64,000 nt of DNA from a virus, in the IMG/VR virus record IMGVR_UViG_3300036770_004428, positions 30,982-94,981 of that record. The stretch is one strand, 5' to 3'. The position numbers and the translations under genes are program-made. This document shows positions 8,696 through 19,016 of the stretch, piece by piece; position 1 is the first letter of the stretch, and every line of letters begins with the position of its first letter. The notes under the pieces were generated by a model. That model was not told the origin of the DNA. It did no database searches and was given only the letters and a program-made list of their open reading frames with translations.

Positions 8696-9224
8696 TCAAG
8701 TATGGTATATATTTTATATCAAGATTTTTTAAAATTTCAGGTACTTTACCAATTTCTTTTATATTCAATATTTCTTTAATCTCGTTTATAATGTCCCAAG
8801 ACATAAAATTCAAAAGACTAATGTCTATGTGATATATTTCTCTACCACAATAAACATAAAGTCTTTCAGAATATAAATATCCGTCACATCCTTGAACTGC
8901 TTCTTTTAGATAATTTAGGTATTCTATTTTGTTTTCAAAATTTAATGGATTTAAATTATTAGTTTTGACTTCAGATAATAAACTTTGTATTCCCTCAAAA
9001 ACTAATGATTTTATATTTTCTTCAAAAATTTTTCTTTTTTCTCTAGGAGAAAACGTCCAATAAACATTTTTATCTATTTTATGGTTTAAAATTGTTGCAC
9101 CCCTTTCTTTAGCAATATCCCAACCAACAATTATTTCAATAATACCGGAATCAAAAGACATAATATCGTTCATATAAGAACTAACTAAATCTTTTTCTTC
9201 TGTTGTTATTTTAATTAAATCCAT
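8658..9224 (-). CDS. Hypothetical protein, possible baseplate/tail assembly factor
   Basis: A 188-aa soluble protein with GWDIAKERGATILNH near residues 34-48 and a C-terminal GNVH; no family was recognised. It lies between the baseplate genes and the acidic virion protein and shares an overlap with the 134-aa gene. The leader holds a weak hairpin but no ATATTTAT box. The only hint of function is position. Confidence 0.6.
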   Translation of the reverse strand: MDLIKITTEEKDLVSSYMNDIMSFDSGIIEIIVGWDIAKERGATILNHKIDKNVYWTFSPREKRKIFEENIKSLVFEGIQSLLSEVKTNNLNPLNFENKIEYLNYLKEAVQGCDGYLYSERLYVYCGREIYHIDISLLNFMSWDIINEIKEILNIKEIGKVPEILKNLDIKYIPYLNAKKSNTIGNVH

Positions 9225-9245
9225 ATTTTAATTATATGAAAAATT

Positions 9246-9266
9246 AAACAACAAATAAAGTTGTTT
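9246..9266 (-). terminator. Weak hairpin terminator
   Basis: A 7-bp stem AAACAAC / GTTGTTT with a 7-nt loop is followed on the minus strand by AATTTTTC. It lies just after the baseplate-region gene ending at 9279. The stem is AT-rich and short. Confidence 0.4.
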
Positions 9267-9278
9267 TAAATTATAATC

Positions 9279-10805
9279 TTACAATTGAGATATGGGGTAG
9301 TTTTGTATTTTTTGTAGGTTGGCACTACTTCCACCTTCAAACTGATGTATTGCCTTAACTAATGTTTTAAACATTTTTATATTATCAGCATTTGTCTCAT
9401 TCTTCCCTTTAAATGCTGGTAATTTTGAGGTAAAGGTGACGGTAGATTTCCATGTTTTCATTTTTTCTACAACAAATTTTTTATATTCTTCAGAATAACC
9501 AGAGTCATACCGTGTAAGGATTTTTTGGATGGTGTCAAGATTATATTTTGTAAAATAACCAGAAAGATTTTTCATACCACCTCTAATACCATTATCTATA
9601 TTATCAAACACAACAAAATATTTTCCAGAATTAGATGCCTTTTTCTTACCAGTAGTACCATTCCATTGAGCTTCTAGAGTATCAGGAGTAAGAGGAACCA
9701 AATTAAAAGGGTTTTTATCTGTTGCAGTGACATACGAACCAGAAAGTATTGGTACTTTTCCACTACCGTTTCCATTTTCTCCAGCGGAGTTTGATGTTGC
9801 TGCTTGTGTACCAGTGCCACTCGTATATTTTAAAAAGTATTGTCTTATCTTTATTGGGCTAGTTACATTTAAATCTAGAACAGTTGTCCAATTAGATAAT
9901 GAGGGACTAGAAGCTTTTAGTTCAGGTATTTGGTTAGCAGCTCTTTGGTCAGCACCACTTCCCGCTGAACCTCTAGTTGAAACTCCTGCCCAAGTTTTAC
10001 CATCTTTACTTTCGTCTATAGTAACCTCCCATGAAACATTATAACCATTAAATTTAATACTTATTTTTGTTACATCAGGTTTCACACCTTTACTAATTAA
10101 GTCAGACAAGACTTGGTTCACACCTTTTCCAGCATAAGTTCCTCCTTGTGTTCCTACTTTAACGTAACTAGCCCATTGAGCAGGTACAGGATCAGTTCTA
10201 AACATATATCCACCAAATTTATCACTAGCTCTTCTATCAAAAGAGTGTAATGCATCACCCCTCGCGTCAATATTTTCAGGGACTTTATAACTACCTTTAA
10301 TGACTATAGGTAAATTAGCCTTTTTAGTTTTACCACAAATTTCTAACTTATTTTTAAGTTGTGCTGTTAACCCACCACTGACATCAAAAAATGTTTTTAC
10401 TTGATTTTGGGATCCTCTAACCATTTGTTTACCATCTGAAAGTTTCACATAGTAACCAACACCACATTTATAATGTAATGTTCCAGCTGATTTTAAATTA
10501 CCGTTGTCGTCAGTTATATTTGTATTAACGACTACACTTCCAAAAGAATCAACTAATTGTATAAATTTTGTTGCTTTGGATTTAGCTTCGTTGCCGTCAA
10601 CAGTAAAACTTAACCCTTTAAAAATTTTTATAGAATAACTACCATCTTCTTTAGATTGTAAAAGGTAAGAATCACTTTGTAATGTATACTTATTATTGTT
10701 TACATTACTATTTAAATTACCACCACTAACTGTAGACCCATCAGAATTTTCTACAAGAACATTACCGTTTGAATCTACTACTGTATTACTTTCATTACAA
10801 GCCAT
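9279..10805 (-). CDS. Probable baseplate/tail virion protein
   Basis: A 508-aa protein with a Ser/Asn/Gly-rich, strand-prone N-terminal part (about 1-120) and no membrane segment. A middle region around residues 195-300 holds FGGYMFRTDPVPAQWASYV and a positively charged stretch. A Gly/Ser linker follows near 335-350. No family was recognised. The gene starts 12 nt after the 2623-aa hydrolase-bearing protein gene and is last in the operon that begins with the 1802-aa protein, which places it in the baseplate or tail tip by context. Confidence 0.65.
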   Translation of the reverse strand: MACNESNTVVDSNGNVLVENSDGSTVSGGNLNSNVNNNKYTLQSDSYLLQSKEDGSYSIKIFKGLSFTVDGNEAKSKATKFIQLVDSFGSVVVNTNITDDNGNLKSAGTLHYKCGVGYYVKLSDGKQMVRGSQNQVKTFFDVSGGLTAQLKNKLEICGKTKKANLPIVIKGSYKVPENIDARGDALHSFDRRASDKFGGYMFRTDPVPAQWASYVKVGTQGGTYAGKGVNQVLSDLISKGVKPDVTKISIKFNGYNVSWEVTIDESKDGKTWAGVSTRGSAGSGADQRAANQIPELKASSPSLSNWTTVLDLNVTSPIKIRQYFLKYTSGTGTQAATSNSAGENGNGSGKVPILSGSYVTATDKNPFNLVPLTPDTLEAQWNGTTGKKKASNSGKYFVVFDNIDNGIRGGMKNLSGYFTKYNLDTIQKILTRYDSGYSEEYKKFVVEKMKTWKSTVTFTSKLPAFKGKNETNADNIKMFKTLVKAIHQFEGGSSANLQKIQNYPISQL

Positions 10806-10817
10806 ATATTATTTTTT

Positions 10818-13800
10818 TTATCCACCATTTATTGACCAATGCCAAGGTTCAACCTCGTAATTATAAAAATCATATTTATTAGCGTTTGCTAATAACCAAT
10901 CAAGACATTTTTTACCGTTTGATTTAGGACAACTTTTTATGGCTGCAGACGTTGGTTTGATTGGGTGACATACTGTACCCGTATTACCACAGGCAAAATC
11001 TATTGCCACACCCATCTGATGGTTTGATTTACCAGCTGGTGCTGTTGGGTTTTTTTTACATTGTCCGCTTCTTGTCCAATTATCTGGACACCCATTATCT
11101 TTTCCAATACGTTTTTGGTCTGCCATTGTTCTAAATACACTACCAGCCTTTAATGGTACTCCCGCCGCATTAGCGTCTTTTAACATTTTTAAAGTATTTT
11201 CAGCTATAACAGCGTTAACTTTTCCTGCGTTACTAGCTTTAATATATAAATTAGTGTCATTTAATTTACATAATTTTATTCTATATCTTTTAAGGTTATT
11301 ATAACCATCTTCTACACCGGCGTCAGTAAATCCGGCAGGACATTTAGCGTCTTCATTAGAACCTGGTTTCCAATTTTTACCTGCTCCTGATGCTTGGGTA
11401 TTATCAACTGGTTGTGATTTACAAGCTCCAAATACAGCTAAAGCGTGATTAACCCTTTTATTTTTTTCTTCTCCAGTTTTACAAGCATCACATCTTTCAT
11501 ATTTAAGAGCGAAGGTTACGGTCGCTTCCTCAACTGTTTTAGCTTTTTTAAGTTCAACAATATTTGTACCATTCCAAGAAGTTTTAAGCCATTCTTTTAA
11601 ATAACTGAAATTAATTTCATCTGTAGCATTTGTTGTTGTTAAATCAACACCTTTAGCTTTAGCATGTGTAATAAAATCGTTTTTAAGGTTATAATAAGTC
11701 CATTGTGCCCAACCGTATCCTTTACAAAGAGAAGGTTTATATGGTGGTGGGTCAACACAAGTACTTGGGAATTCTGTTCCGTTCCAACCACCACTCTCAG
11801 TAATGTTACCATCAGGACAATTTCCTGAAGAACATTGTACTATAGCTGGTCTTAAACCACTTTCCCTAATTAGGTTACCAACGACACCACAAGCTTGTTC
11901 TAGTGTTAAACCAACATCAGAAACCAATCCTTGAGCTATCGCACAACCTTTTTGGTTAACATCCGAACTACCGAATGAAATATCTGAATCACCTCCACCA
12001 AATACATCACAATCGTCAAGTGTTGTTGTATCTAAAACTAATGTATCGTTTCTACCTGTTTTTGCTTCGATAGTTTTTAAAGTATCACTCATAGCTATAG
12101 CAACATCTTCAACGACAGGCACCGTAGCTATTGGTTGTCTAACACCTTTAAAGTTAGTTTCTATGTGATGTGGTTTAATATTGTGTGAAACTTCTGTAAT
12201 TAAATAGGTTCCGTAGAACATTGGTATATTAGATAATTCAAAATATTGTAAAGGTTGTATCATCATATTACCTAATGAACCGACCTTACAAGTGTAAGAC
12301 CTAGTTAAATATATATTATGTAAATTATTACCTTTTTGTGTTCTATTTGCTGGGTTACCACCATCGGCTAATTTTTCTATAACTAATAAAGATTCATTGG
12401 TTTCAGTAAATTCCGTTTGGTCCAATTCAACCGACTTAAAGTGATTTTGATTTTCTAATCCATAAGCCACTCTAAATGCTGTGAATCCCTGATTTTCTAT
12501 TCTACTATTGTCTTTATATTCGTATTTATTAGGTGATGGTTCTGATGTACCTAAAACATCGTCACCTGAAGGGTGTTGGTACTCATATGGCGTTTCGGCT
12601 CCTTCTTCAGATAATGGAAATCCATCGTCATTATAATCCATATCCTCTTGATCCTTTGGACAATTTGGTTTTGGTTTTAGGTCTACCATCCTAGATGTAC
12701 CCCCTACATACATACAAATAAAATTAGGTCCACTAGCTTTAACAATATTATCTGTAAAAGGTGAAAACATTTCTCTAGCAACCTTTGCTGTATCACCATT
12801 CTTATCACCTGTAAAATTTGTAAATGAAGGTAATGGAAAGAAATCAAATTTATTTTCACCCAATAAATCTGATATTTGGTTATAAAAACTAATTTTAGGA
12901 TTGTCTTTCATTGATTTTAATTTCGTAACATCTAAAACAGCTTTGTTACCAATTTCACCCATAACTCTATTAACATAAGTAAAGTGTCCTGCTAAAGGAA
13001 CTCTTTCTGAACCTTTATAACCAACAACATCACTATCTGTTATATTAAAGAAATAAGTGTTTTTACCCCCATTAGATCTTGAAGATGATATCCATTTATC
13101 ACAAATAGATTTAAATGTTCTATATAAGGATAATTTAGTATCACTATCATCTAAAACACTATCATCTTCTGGTTTTGCATCTTCACTTAATTGTTCTTCT
13201 TTTGCTTTATAAGAAGCATTCCACTCTTTTTGAAAAGCTTCTAAATATTTTTCAATAACAACTTTATTAGCCATAAAGGCGGATTTATTATTACTCTCTG
13301 AAGTAGATTTACCAGGGTAAACATCTAAACCAAAAAGTTTAGGCGTAGAAACCATTATTTGGTAATATTTACCAAAAATACTTTCAAAAAAATCTTTTAC
13401 TTCCGTTATTTGGGGATCTAAAGCTATAACCCCGGAATAAGCATTATCCACCTGACCCGCTTCTGTAGTACTATCAGCAGCATCACCACCAATTAATTGA
13501 TTTAAAGCAATACTATATCCATCAGTATTCGCTTTTTTGTAAAAACTACTAAAGCCATAACTTTTAGCTATTAAATTATCACCTTCTTTTTGGCCAAAAT
13601 TAACTGGATCTATTATTTTTAAACCATTATTTTTCCATTCCCCATCACACCATTTTTCAAACTCTTCAACAAATCTTTCTTTAACAAAGGTTGGTAATAA
13701 AGCTATTAATTCAGAATATTTACCCCCGTCTATTGTAAACCAATTTTTAACATCAGTACCATTTATTTCACACCCATAAACCCAAAATTTAGTTGTATCT

Positions 13801-16800
13801 GTGTAACTAATAACCTCTTTTTCTGGTTTTTTATAATTTAAAGAGGATTTATTTAAAAATGAGTTATTAATGTCATAACGATAAGCATATTTTTCGGTGG
13901 TAGAAAAACCACCAGCAAAATTACTATTATCACTACCCAAATGACCAAAATTACCGACATAATCCCTAAATGGCATATCACTTGGTATTAGAGTTAATGT
14001 TTTTTCTACTTGTGTGTTATAACCTTCTTTATTTGTACCTCCTTGTACGTCATTAATTACATAACCAAGATTTCCATTAGCACTAACAGCTTCAGTATAA
14101 AAATGTTGCCAAGGTGTTATAAATAATATAGGCCAATATGTATATCTAGATGCTTCACTAGCATTTTCTATTTGTTTATTTTGTGGTAATCCATAACTTA
14201 AAAAATCCTCGTATATATAAGAATTAACTTGATCTGTTAACATTGGGTCGTCATATACAAAACTCCAGTAAAGTTGTGTCCATATAAAACCACCGCCCTT
14301 GTTTGTCCAAGATTGTGGTCTTGTTTTCCTTAATATTTCGTCATTGTTATAAACACCCCAATAATCAAAATTATAACCAAGGGTACCATATAGTGGGGCT
14401 AGTTGGGTGCTGAGATTATCAGCGGTATTAGCGTCATAAAAACCTCTATTATGATTTAACCATCTTGTTGTAGATGCAACAAAACAACTAAGTTGTGTGT
14501 TAACTTTTGTGTCATGTCTAGTAGTCCAAAGTTGTCTACCAGGTGTTTCTTTATATAAAAGATTTTCATAAGTTTCGAAACTTTCACTATTCAATGTAAA
14601 TTCTCTGGTTGTACTTCTATTTCTTCTACCACCACCACAACCATCACATATACCAACACCAAATTGTATATTATTTTTGTTTTCTAATGAGTTTACGGCT
14701 TGTGATGGGTGTCCAGGTTGTGCTAATGGGTCAAAACCTATTGGTAACTCTTCAAAATTTGGGTGTCTCCATCTAATGTTTCCATTGGCATCTTTATTAA
14801 CCCCCATATACATTTTCCATCTCCATAACACAGAACCTATACCGTAAACCCAAACTTTAGGTACTTTTATTAATCCTGCGGATAAAGCAAATGGTATTAA
14901 AGCTTTAGGATAATGTTCGTTTATATAATTAAAAACAGCATCACCAGCATCATTATTTTGTCTTGCTCCAGCAGTAATAAATGGTGTTGTTTTACAAGAA
15001 GCTAAAAACAAATAAGCTAAATTCCTACTTTCTATTTCTTCACTTGTATAATCATTAGGTCTATCTATAGTTGATGCCACCGGACCTTTTAAAGGATAAG
15101 AAGTGGTTGTTAAAGGTCTTCCATAACCAGTTGCTAAGGCGGAAAGGTTTTGTCCAGAACCCTTAACGTGTGTTGTAGCTTCTCTAAATCTATTAACATT
15201 GTCTAACCATAATGGTGTCATTATCATAGTTTCATAAGTTATGGTATCACCCCAACCTTCTCTAGCATCATCACCAGCTCCAGCATCTTTAAGTTTTTGC
15301 CAATCTAAACTATCCTTATCAAATGAACTAGCATCACCAAAAGAAACACTAGTTTTATATGCCGCCTGATTTTCATAAGCTGTTTTGTTAAGAAATATAC
15401 CCCTACTAGATATTTCGGTAGTAAAATTCCAAGCACTTTCACCTTCTTGTGTTTGAACAAAATAATTATTACCACCACAAGGAGCTAAATAATTACTTAA
15501 AAGTGTTTCACTTATATTCCAAATATTTTGTCCCCTATATTTTTGTTGGGTATTGGCAACAAAAAGTGGTAAACAAGCATAGTAAGGACTGAATTTTGGA
15601 TCTGTCGGTATCCCTTGTGTGTCGTCAAACGCACTTTGACCTATATTTAAAGTGGTGAATAGACCTTTACCCGATTCGTTAGAACCATCAAAATAATTTA
15701 ATTTATGATCATCATTTTTACTATAAAAAATATAACTATTTGTTGCTTTTAAAGCAGCACCATCTTTTAAATAATTTTTATAAGAATCACCTAAACCTTT
15801 AATTAGATTGTCTTTTCTATCTTTTTCGCCGTCAGGTTTATCATTGAAAGTCATTTTTCTAACGCCACTTCTTTCATCTTCTTCCCACATTTGGAAAAGG
15901 TATTCGGGTCTCATTTGTGATATGTCAGTGTATATTCTAACACCGTAAGGGTCATCTTTATCACCAAGACTACCACGAGATTTTATACCTAAAAAATTTA
16001 TATGACCAGCTTGTGGGTGATAGGCCCAATATGTATCCTCCCAACCAGGTATATCCGTTAAATTATTTTCTAATATTTTATTTGTTGTGTTAGTGTATCC
16101 CCCTGTTTGTGACTTATAGTCATAATTTTCATTAAACCAATCTAATTCTCTATTACTTGAATTGGGTTCGGTTCTATTTTCAGATATTTTTTTAAATACT
16201 CTAGCAATATCATCTGATAATTTACCTTGTTTTATTATTAAATTTATTTGTTGTGCAATTTTTTTATCATCAATACAAGAGAGTAAATTATGTGCATCGA
16301 TTGATGCAAGAACTGTTATTGGTGTATTTGGGTCATCTTCTATTTGACTGTCTATTTTATAATAGTTGGTCCCTCCCATCCACAATCTTCTTTTATTAAA
16401 ATCACTTATAGACTCTAAAGCATCTAAATTGTTTTCATTACTAAAACCCTTTTTTTGTGGTGCAGAAAATCCCATTCCAATATTAAAAGGGTTGTATCTA
16501 ACTGGATCAAAATGAGTAAAATCTAGTGTGACAAACATTCTTTCACCAATATATTGTAATAAAACACTATTAAAATCCTTACCATCTAAATCAGATGACA
16601 TTAAATCCAAATACTTTATTGACAACTCTGTCCCATTATGTGTTAATCGACTTTCTAATGGGTTTATTGGGATGTAATTATCGAATCCAGGTACACCTGT
16701 TAAATCTTCCGCTAAAGTTTCATCATCTTCATTTAATTTTTCACAAGCTTTAATAAAATCTTCAACAAATCTAACTTCTGGCCAATCAAAAAAATCTGTG

Positions 16801-18689
16801 TTCTCACCAGGATAGACTTCTTTTGTTTCTTTTTTAGAATCATTCTGATTATATGTAGTAGTAGATCTATAATCTTCTTTATAATAAGTTGGCCATGGAT
16901 AAATTTGTTTTAATTGATCCCCATTTCTATTTTTTAATTCTAACAACTTATCCGTACTACTACCACCATAACTATTATTTAAACTTGCTTGGTTGTCGTT
17001 GTGATGTTGTTCTGCCTCAATACAACAATTTAATAATAATTGTACTAAAGTTTCTACGTTACAACTTAATATTGTGAAGACATTTCTTATTGTCGGTCTA
17101 AAGCCTAGTTTTTGAGTAACCCCCTTATCAATAGCTTCTTTAACAGCATTTCTTTGTTTAGAAATTTCTTCATCTAATTTTTTTAAATCTTCTTCAATTG
17201 GGTAAATATACCAACCCAAATCTATGTAATAATCTCCTGGTGGGTTTGGTTGTGTGCTAGCGTCTTGATCAACGTAATTTAATTCATTGTTATTGTTAGC
17301 CAAGTTTAACATCCCTTTTTGGAAGTAAACACCTGAGTTATTTAAACCATTTAAAAACTGATATTTAAAAGTTTCATCATCTTCTACAACAGTACAGTTA
17401 GTTAAACCACCACCACCATTACTATCTACTTGTGAAAAAACAGCAACTCTACTTCCACCACATTCTGTGTCAGAAATTTTTTCATCTTTTATTGAGGCGG
17501 TTTGTCTAGCAAAAACACCTAAACCAGAATCTTCATTACCTGAAATATACCTTTCCCAATAATTTTTTAAAATACTTCTTAATTCTTCACTGGGTGGCCC
17601 ATTAAAAATAAATAAATCCTTACTTTCTTGTCTATTTGGGTGGTTACCTACTTTAACGTTACTTTTTTCTACATATCCATCATCTTGTAATTCTCTGGCA
17701 AAATCTCTAATATCGTTTAATAATTGTTGTACACCAGTTCTCACAGAAACCAAATTAGCTAAGTTTTGATAATCATCATCACCTTTAGCATAAGCTAAAA
17801 AATCCTCAACATCTTTTATTCTTCTATGTAACTCTGATAGGGTTATACAGTTTACAGTACCACCATCTCCTTGTTCACAAAAAGGTTGTCTAACTTCAGC
17901 GTCACTTTGTAGTGTAACATCACCACTACCAGATTCTTGGTAATAATCTGTTTCATCATATAAACCATTATCTATATAATATTTTACTGCTTCGTCATAT
18001 TTGTCTCTTAAAATACCTTTTGAATTCCACCTTTGGTCCATATAAGGTGCACACCTCACAAATCCCATTAAGATATCCGCTAAAAACGCATATGACCAAC
18101 CGATAAATTCACCTCTACATTCAAAATTACCTGTCTGTGAATTAAATTTTGTGTTAAATTTAACCAAGTTTAGATAATAAGTTATTGGTTTACCATAATA
18201 TCCTTTAACTGTTAATTCAAATATTGGGTATGGTAAATGGAAAAATAATGCATAAGGTGAACAAGAACCTTGTTCAAAAAGTGTTGCCCCTCTAATATCA
18301 ACAAAGTCAATTACAACTTTTGGGATGTAACTACCTTTAATTTCAATATCCACATTAGTGATACCAAAACCTTCTAAGTCACCTGAAACATTTGTATCTT
18401 TAAATTGTGAACCACCAATTTCGGTCCAATTGGTTGTTAAGAATTTTCTTTTCCCCAAACCCTCTTGTGTTGCTGAATCAGAAATAACTAAATCCACCGT
18501 ACTAATATCAACCGTTTCTAGTGGCTGATAGGAATTATCCACATTTTGTGTTAAAAAAGTTCTACCCCTAGTTTTAGCAACCAAACTAGCGTAGATGTAC
18601 ATATCTTCATGATTTATTGTGTGTCCTGGTGGGTTTGGGTCAATAATTGTAATATTCCCGTTTTGTATAACTACTGGTTCTGTAGACAT
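10818..18689 (-). CDS. Giant baseplate/tail protein with C-terminal lysozyme-like and M15 carboxypeptidase domains
   Basis: A 2623-aa virion protein expected to open the cell wall during injection. About 2,200 residues show no recognised family and are Asn/Asp/Tyr-rich. Near residues 2260-2425 lies a tail-lysozyme-like domain (CGVVGNLIRESGL with a candidate Glu, then GYGWAQWT). Residues about 2485-2620 form a VanY/M15 metallopeptidase: SNHQMGVAIDF supplies the HxxxxxxD zinc pair, and EPWHW supplies the catalytic Glu and last zinc His. So glycan-cutting and peptide-cutting domains sit at the end of one chain. Cysteines are frequent in the C-terminal part. It follows a gp53-like gene by one base and belongs to the operon starting at 24425. 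The enzyme domains are clear from motifs; baseplate location is inferred. Confidence 0.82.
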   Translation of the reverse strand: MSTEPVVIQNGNITIIDPNPPGHTINHEDMYIYASLVAKTRGRTFLTQNVDNSYQPLETVDISTVDLVISDSATQEGLGKRKFLTTNWTEIGGSQFKDTNVSGDLEGFGITNVDIEIKGSYIPKVVIDFVDIRGATLFEQGSCSPYALFFHLPYPIFELTVKGYYGKPITYYLNLVKFNTKFNSQTGNFECRGEFIGWSYAFLADILMGFVRCAPYMDQRWNSKGILRDKYDEAVKYYIDNGLYDETDYYQESGSGDVTLQSDAEVRQPFCEQGDGGTVNCITLSELHRRIKDVEDFLAYAKGDDDYQNLANLVSVRTGVQQLLNDIRDFARELQDDGYVEKSNVKVGNHPNRQESKDLFIFNGPPSEELRSILKNYWERYISGNEDSGLGVFARQTASIKDEKISDTECGGSRVAVFSQVDSNGGGGLTNCTVVEDDETFKYQFLNGLNNSGVYFQKGMLNLANNNNELNYVDQDASTQPNPPGDYYIDLGWYIYPIEEDLKKLDEEISKQRNAVKEAIDKGVTQKLGFRPTIRNVFTILSCNVETLVQLLLNCCIEAEQHHNDNQASLNNSYGGSSTDKLLELKNRNGDQLKQIYPWPTYYKEDYRSTTTYNQNDSKKETKEVYPGENTDFFDWPEVRFVEDFIKACEKLNEDDETLAEDLTGVPGFDNYIPINPLESRLTHNGTELSIKYLDLMSSDLDGKDFNSVLLQYIGERMFVTLDFTHFDPVRYNPFNIGMGFSAPQKKGFSNENNLDALESISDFNKRRLWMGGTNYYKIDSQIEDDPNTPITVLASIDAHNLLSCIDDKKIAQQINLIIKQGKLSDDIARVFKKISENRTEPNSSNRELDWFNENYDYKSQTGGYTNTTNKILENNLTDIPGWEDTYWAYHPQAGHINFLGIKSRGSLGDKDDPYGVRIYTDISQMRPEYLFQMWEEDERSGVRKMTFNDKPDGEKDRKDNLIKGLGDSYKNYLKDGAALKATNSYIFYSKNDDHKLNYFDGSNESGKGLFTTLNIGQSAFDDTQGIPTDPKFSPYYACLPLFVANTQQKYRGQNIWNISETLLSNYLAPCGGNNYFVQTQEGESAWNFTTEISSRGIFLNKTAYENQAAYKTSVSFGDASSFDKDSLDWQKLKDAGAGDDAREGWGDTITYETMIMTPLWLDNVNRFREATTHVKGSGQNLSALATGYGRPLTTTSYPLKGPVASTIDRPNDYTSEEIESRNLAYLFLASCKTTPFITAGARQNNDAGDAVFNYINEHYPKALIPFALSAGLIKVPKVWVYGIGSVLWRWKMYMGVNKDANGNIRWRHPNFEELPIGFDPLAQPGHPSQAVNSLENKNNIQFGVGICDGCGGGRRNRSTTREFTLNSESFETYENLLYKETPGRQLWTTRHDTKVNTQLSCFVASTTRWLNHNRGFYDANTADNLSTQLAPLYGTLGYNFDYWGVYNNDEILRKTRPQSWTNKGGGFIWTQLYWSFVYDDPMLTDQVNSYIYEDFLSYGLPQNKQIENASEASRYTYWPILFITPWQHFYTEAVSANGNLGYVINDVQGGTNKEGYNTQVEKTLTLIPSDMPFRDYVGNFGHLGSDNSNFAGGFSTTEKYAYRYDINNSFLNKSSLNYKKPEKEVISYTDTTKFWVYGCEINGTDVKNWFTIDGGKYSELIALLPTFVKERFVEEFEKWCDGEWKNNGLKIIDPVNFGQKEGDNLIAKSYGFSSFYKKANTDGYSIALNQLIGGDAADSTTEAGQVDNAYSGVIALDPQITEVKDFFESIFGKYYQIMVSTPKLFGLDVYPGKSTSESNNKSAFMANKVVIEKYLEAFQKEWNASYKAKEEQLSEDAKPEDDSVLDDSDTKLSLYRTFKSICDKWISSSRSNGGKNTYFFNITDSDVVGYKGSERVPLAGHFTYVNRVMGEIGNKAVLDVTKLKSMKDNPKISFYNQISDLLGENKFDFFPLPSFTNFTGDKNGDTAKVAREMFSPFTDNIVKASGPNFICMYVGGTSRMVDLKPKPNCPKDQEDMDYNDDGFPLSEEGAETPYEYQHPSGDDVLGTSEPSPNKYEYKDNSRIENQGFTAFRVAYGLENQNHFKSVELDQTEFTETNESLLVIEKLADGGNPANRTQKGNNLHNIYLTRSYTCKVGSLGNMMIQPLQYFELSNIPMFYGTYLITEVSHNIKPHHIETNFKGVRQPIATVPVVEDVAIAMSDTLKTIEAKTGRNDTLVLDTTTLDDCDVFGGGDSDISFGSSDVNQKGCAIAQGLVSDVGLTLEQACGVVGNLIRESGLRPAIVQCSSGNCPDGNITESGGWNGTEFPSTCVDPPPYKPSLCKGYGWAQWTYYNLKNDFITHAKAKGVDLTTTNATDEINFSYLKEWLKTSWNGTNIVELKKAKTVEEATVTFALKYERCDACKTGEEKNKRVNHALAVFGACKSQPVDNTQASGAGKNWKPGSNEDAKCPAGFTDAGVEDGYNNLKRYRIKLCKLNDTNLYIKASNAGKVNAVIAENTLKMLKDANAAGVPLKAGSVFRTMADQKRIGKDNGCPDNWTRSGQCKKNPTAPAGKSNHQMGVAIDFACGNTGTVCHPIKPTSAAIKSCPKSNGKKCLDWLLANANKYDFYNYEVEPWHWSINGG

Positions 18690-18690
18690 A

Positions 18691-19011
18691 TTAAATACCG
18701 TATAAATTTATATATCTTTTTATTTCCCTCTCATATTGTTGTAATGATTCATTTAAGGGAAAAGGTACATTTATGATAGCTCCGTCTGGTATGTTAAATT
18801 CTAACCCACCAAATTCGGGATTAGCTTGCATTATTAACCAGCCAAAGTTAGGGCTATTATAATAGTCATCACTAATAATGTCAAGTCTTGTTCTACCGTT
18901 ATATTTTACTTGTTGATCAGTACTTTTTCTAGGAATTCTTATGAATGGTAATATTTTAACTTTACCATTTTCTCTAAATTCTTCATACCTGTCATAATAT
19001 CTTCTTGCCAT
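18691..19011 (-). CDS. Small LysM-like baseplate protein (T4 gp53-like)
   Basis: A 106-aa protein in which RTRLDIISDDYYNSPNFGWL and the following IPDGAIINVPFPL resemble a LysM-type fold as used in phage tail proteins such as T4 gp53 and P2 gpX. In such proteins the fold joins baseplate or tube parts. It sits between two very large baseplate candidates, 5 nt after one and 1 nt before the other, which fits a wedge or hub connector. Resemblance is by motif only; no alignment could be run. Confidence 0.6.
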   Translation of the reverse strand: MARRYYDRYEEFRENGKVKILPFIRIPRKSTDQQVKYNGRTRLDIISDDYYNSPNFGWLIMQANPEFGGLEFNIPDGAIINVPFPLNESLQQYEREIKRYINLYGI

Positions 19012-19016
19012 AAATT

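Noticed and set aside
16162-17077. Plus-strand open frames inside the giant tail genes
   Set aside because: They are short, antisense to strongly coding frames, and have no promoter, leader or protein-family features; the same holds for the other antisense frames in large genes.
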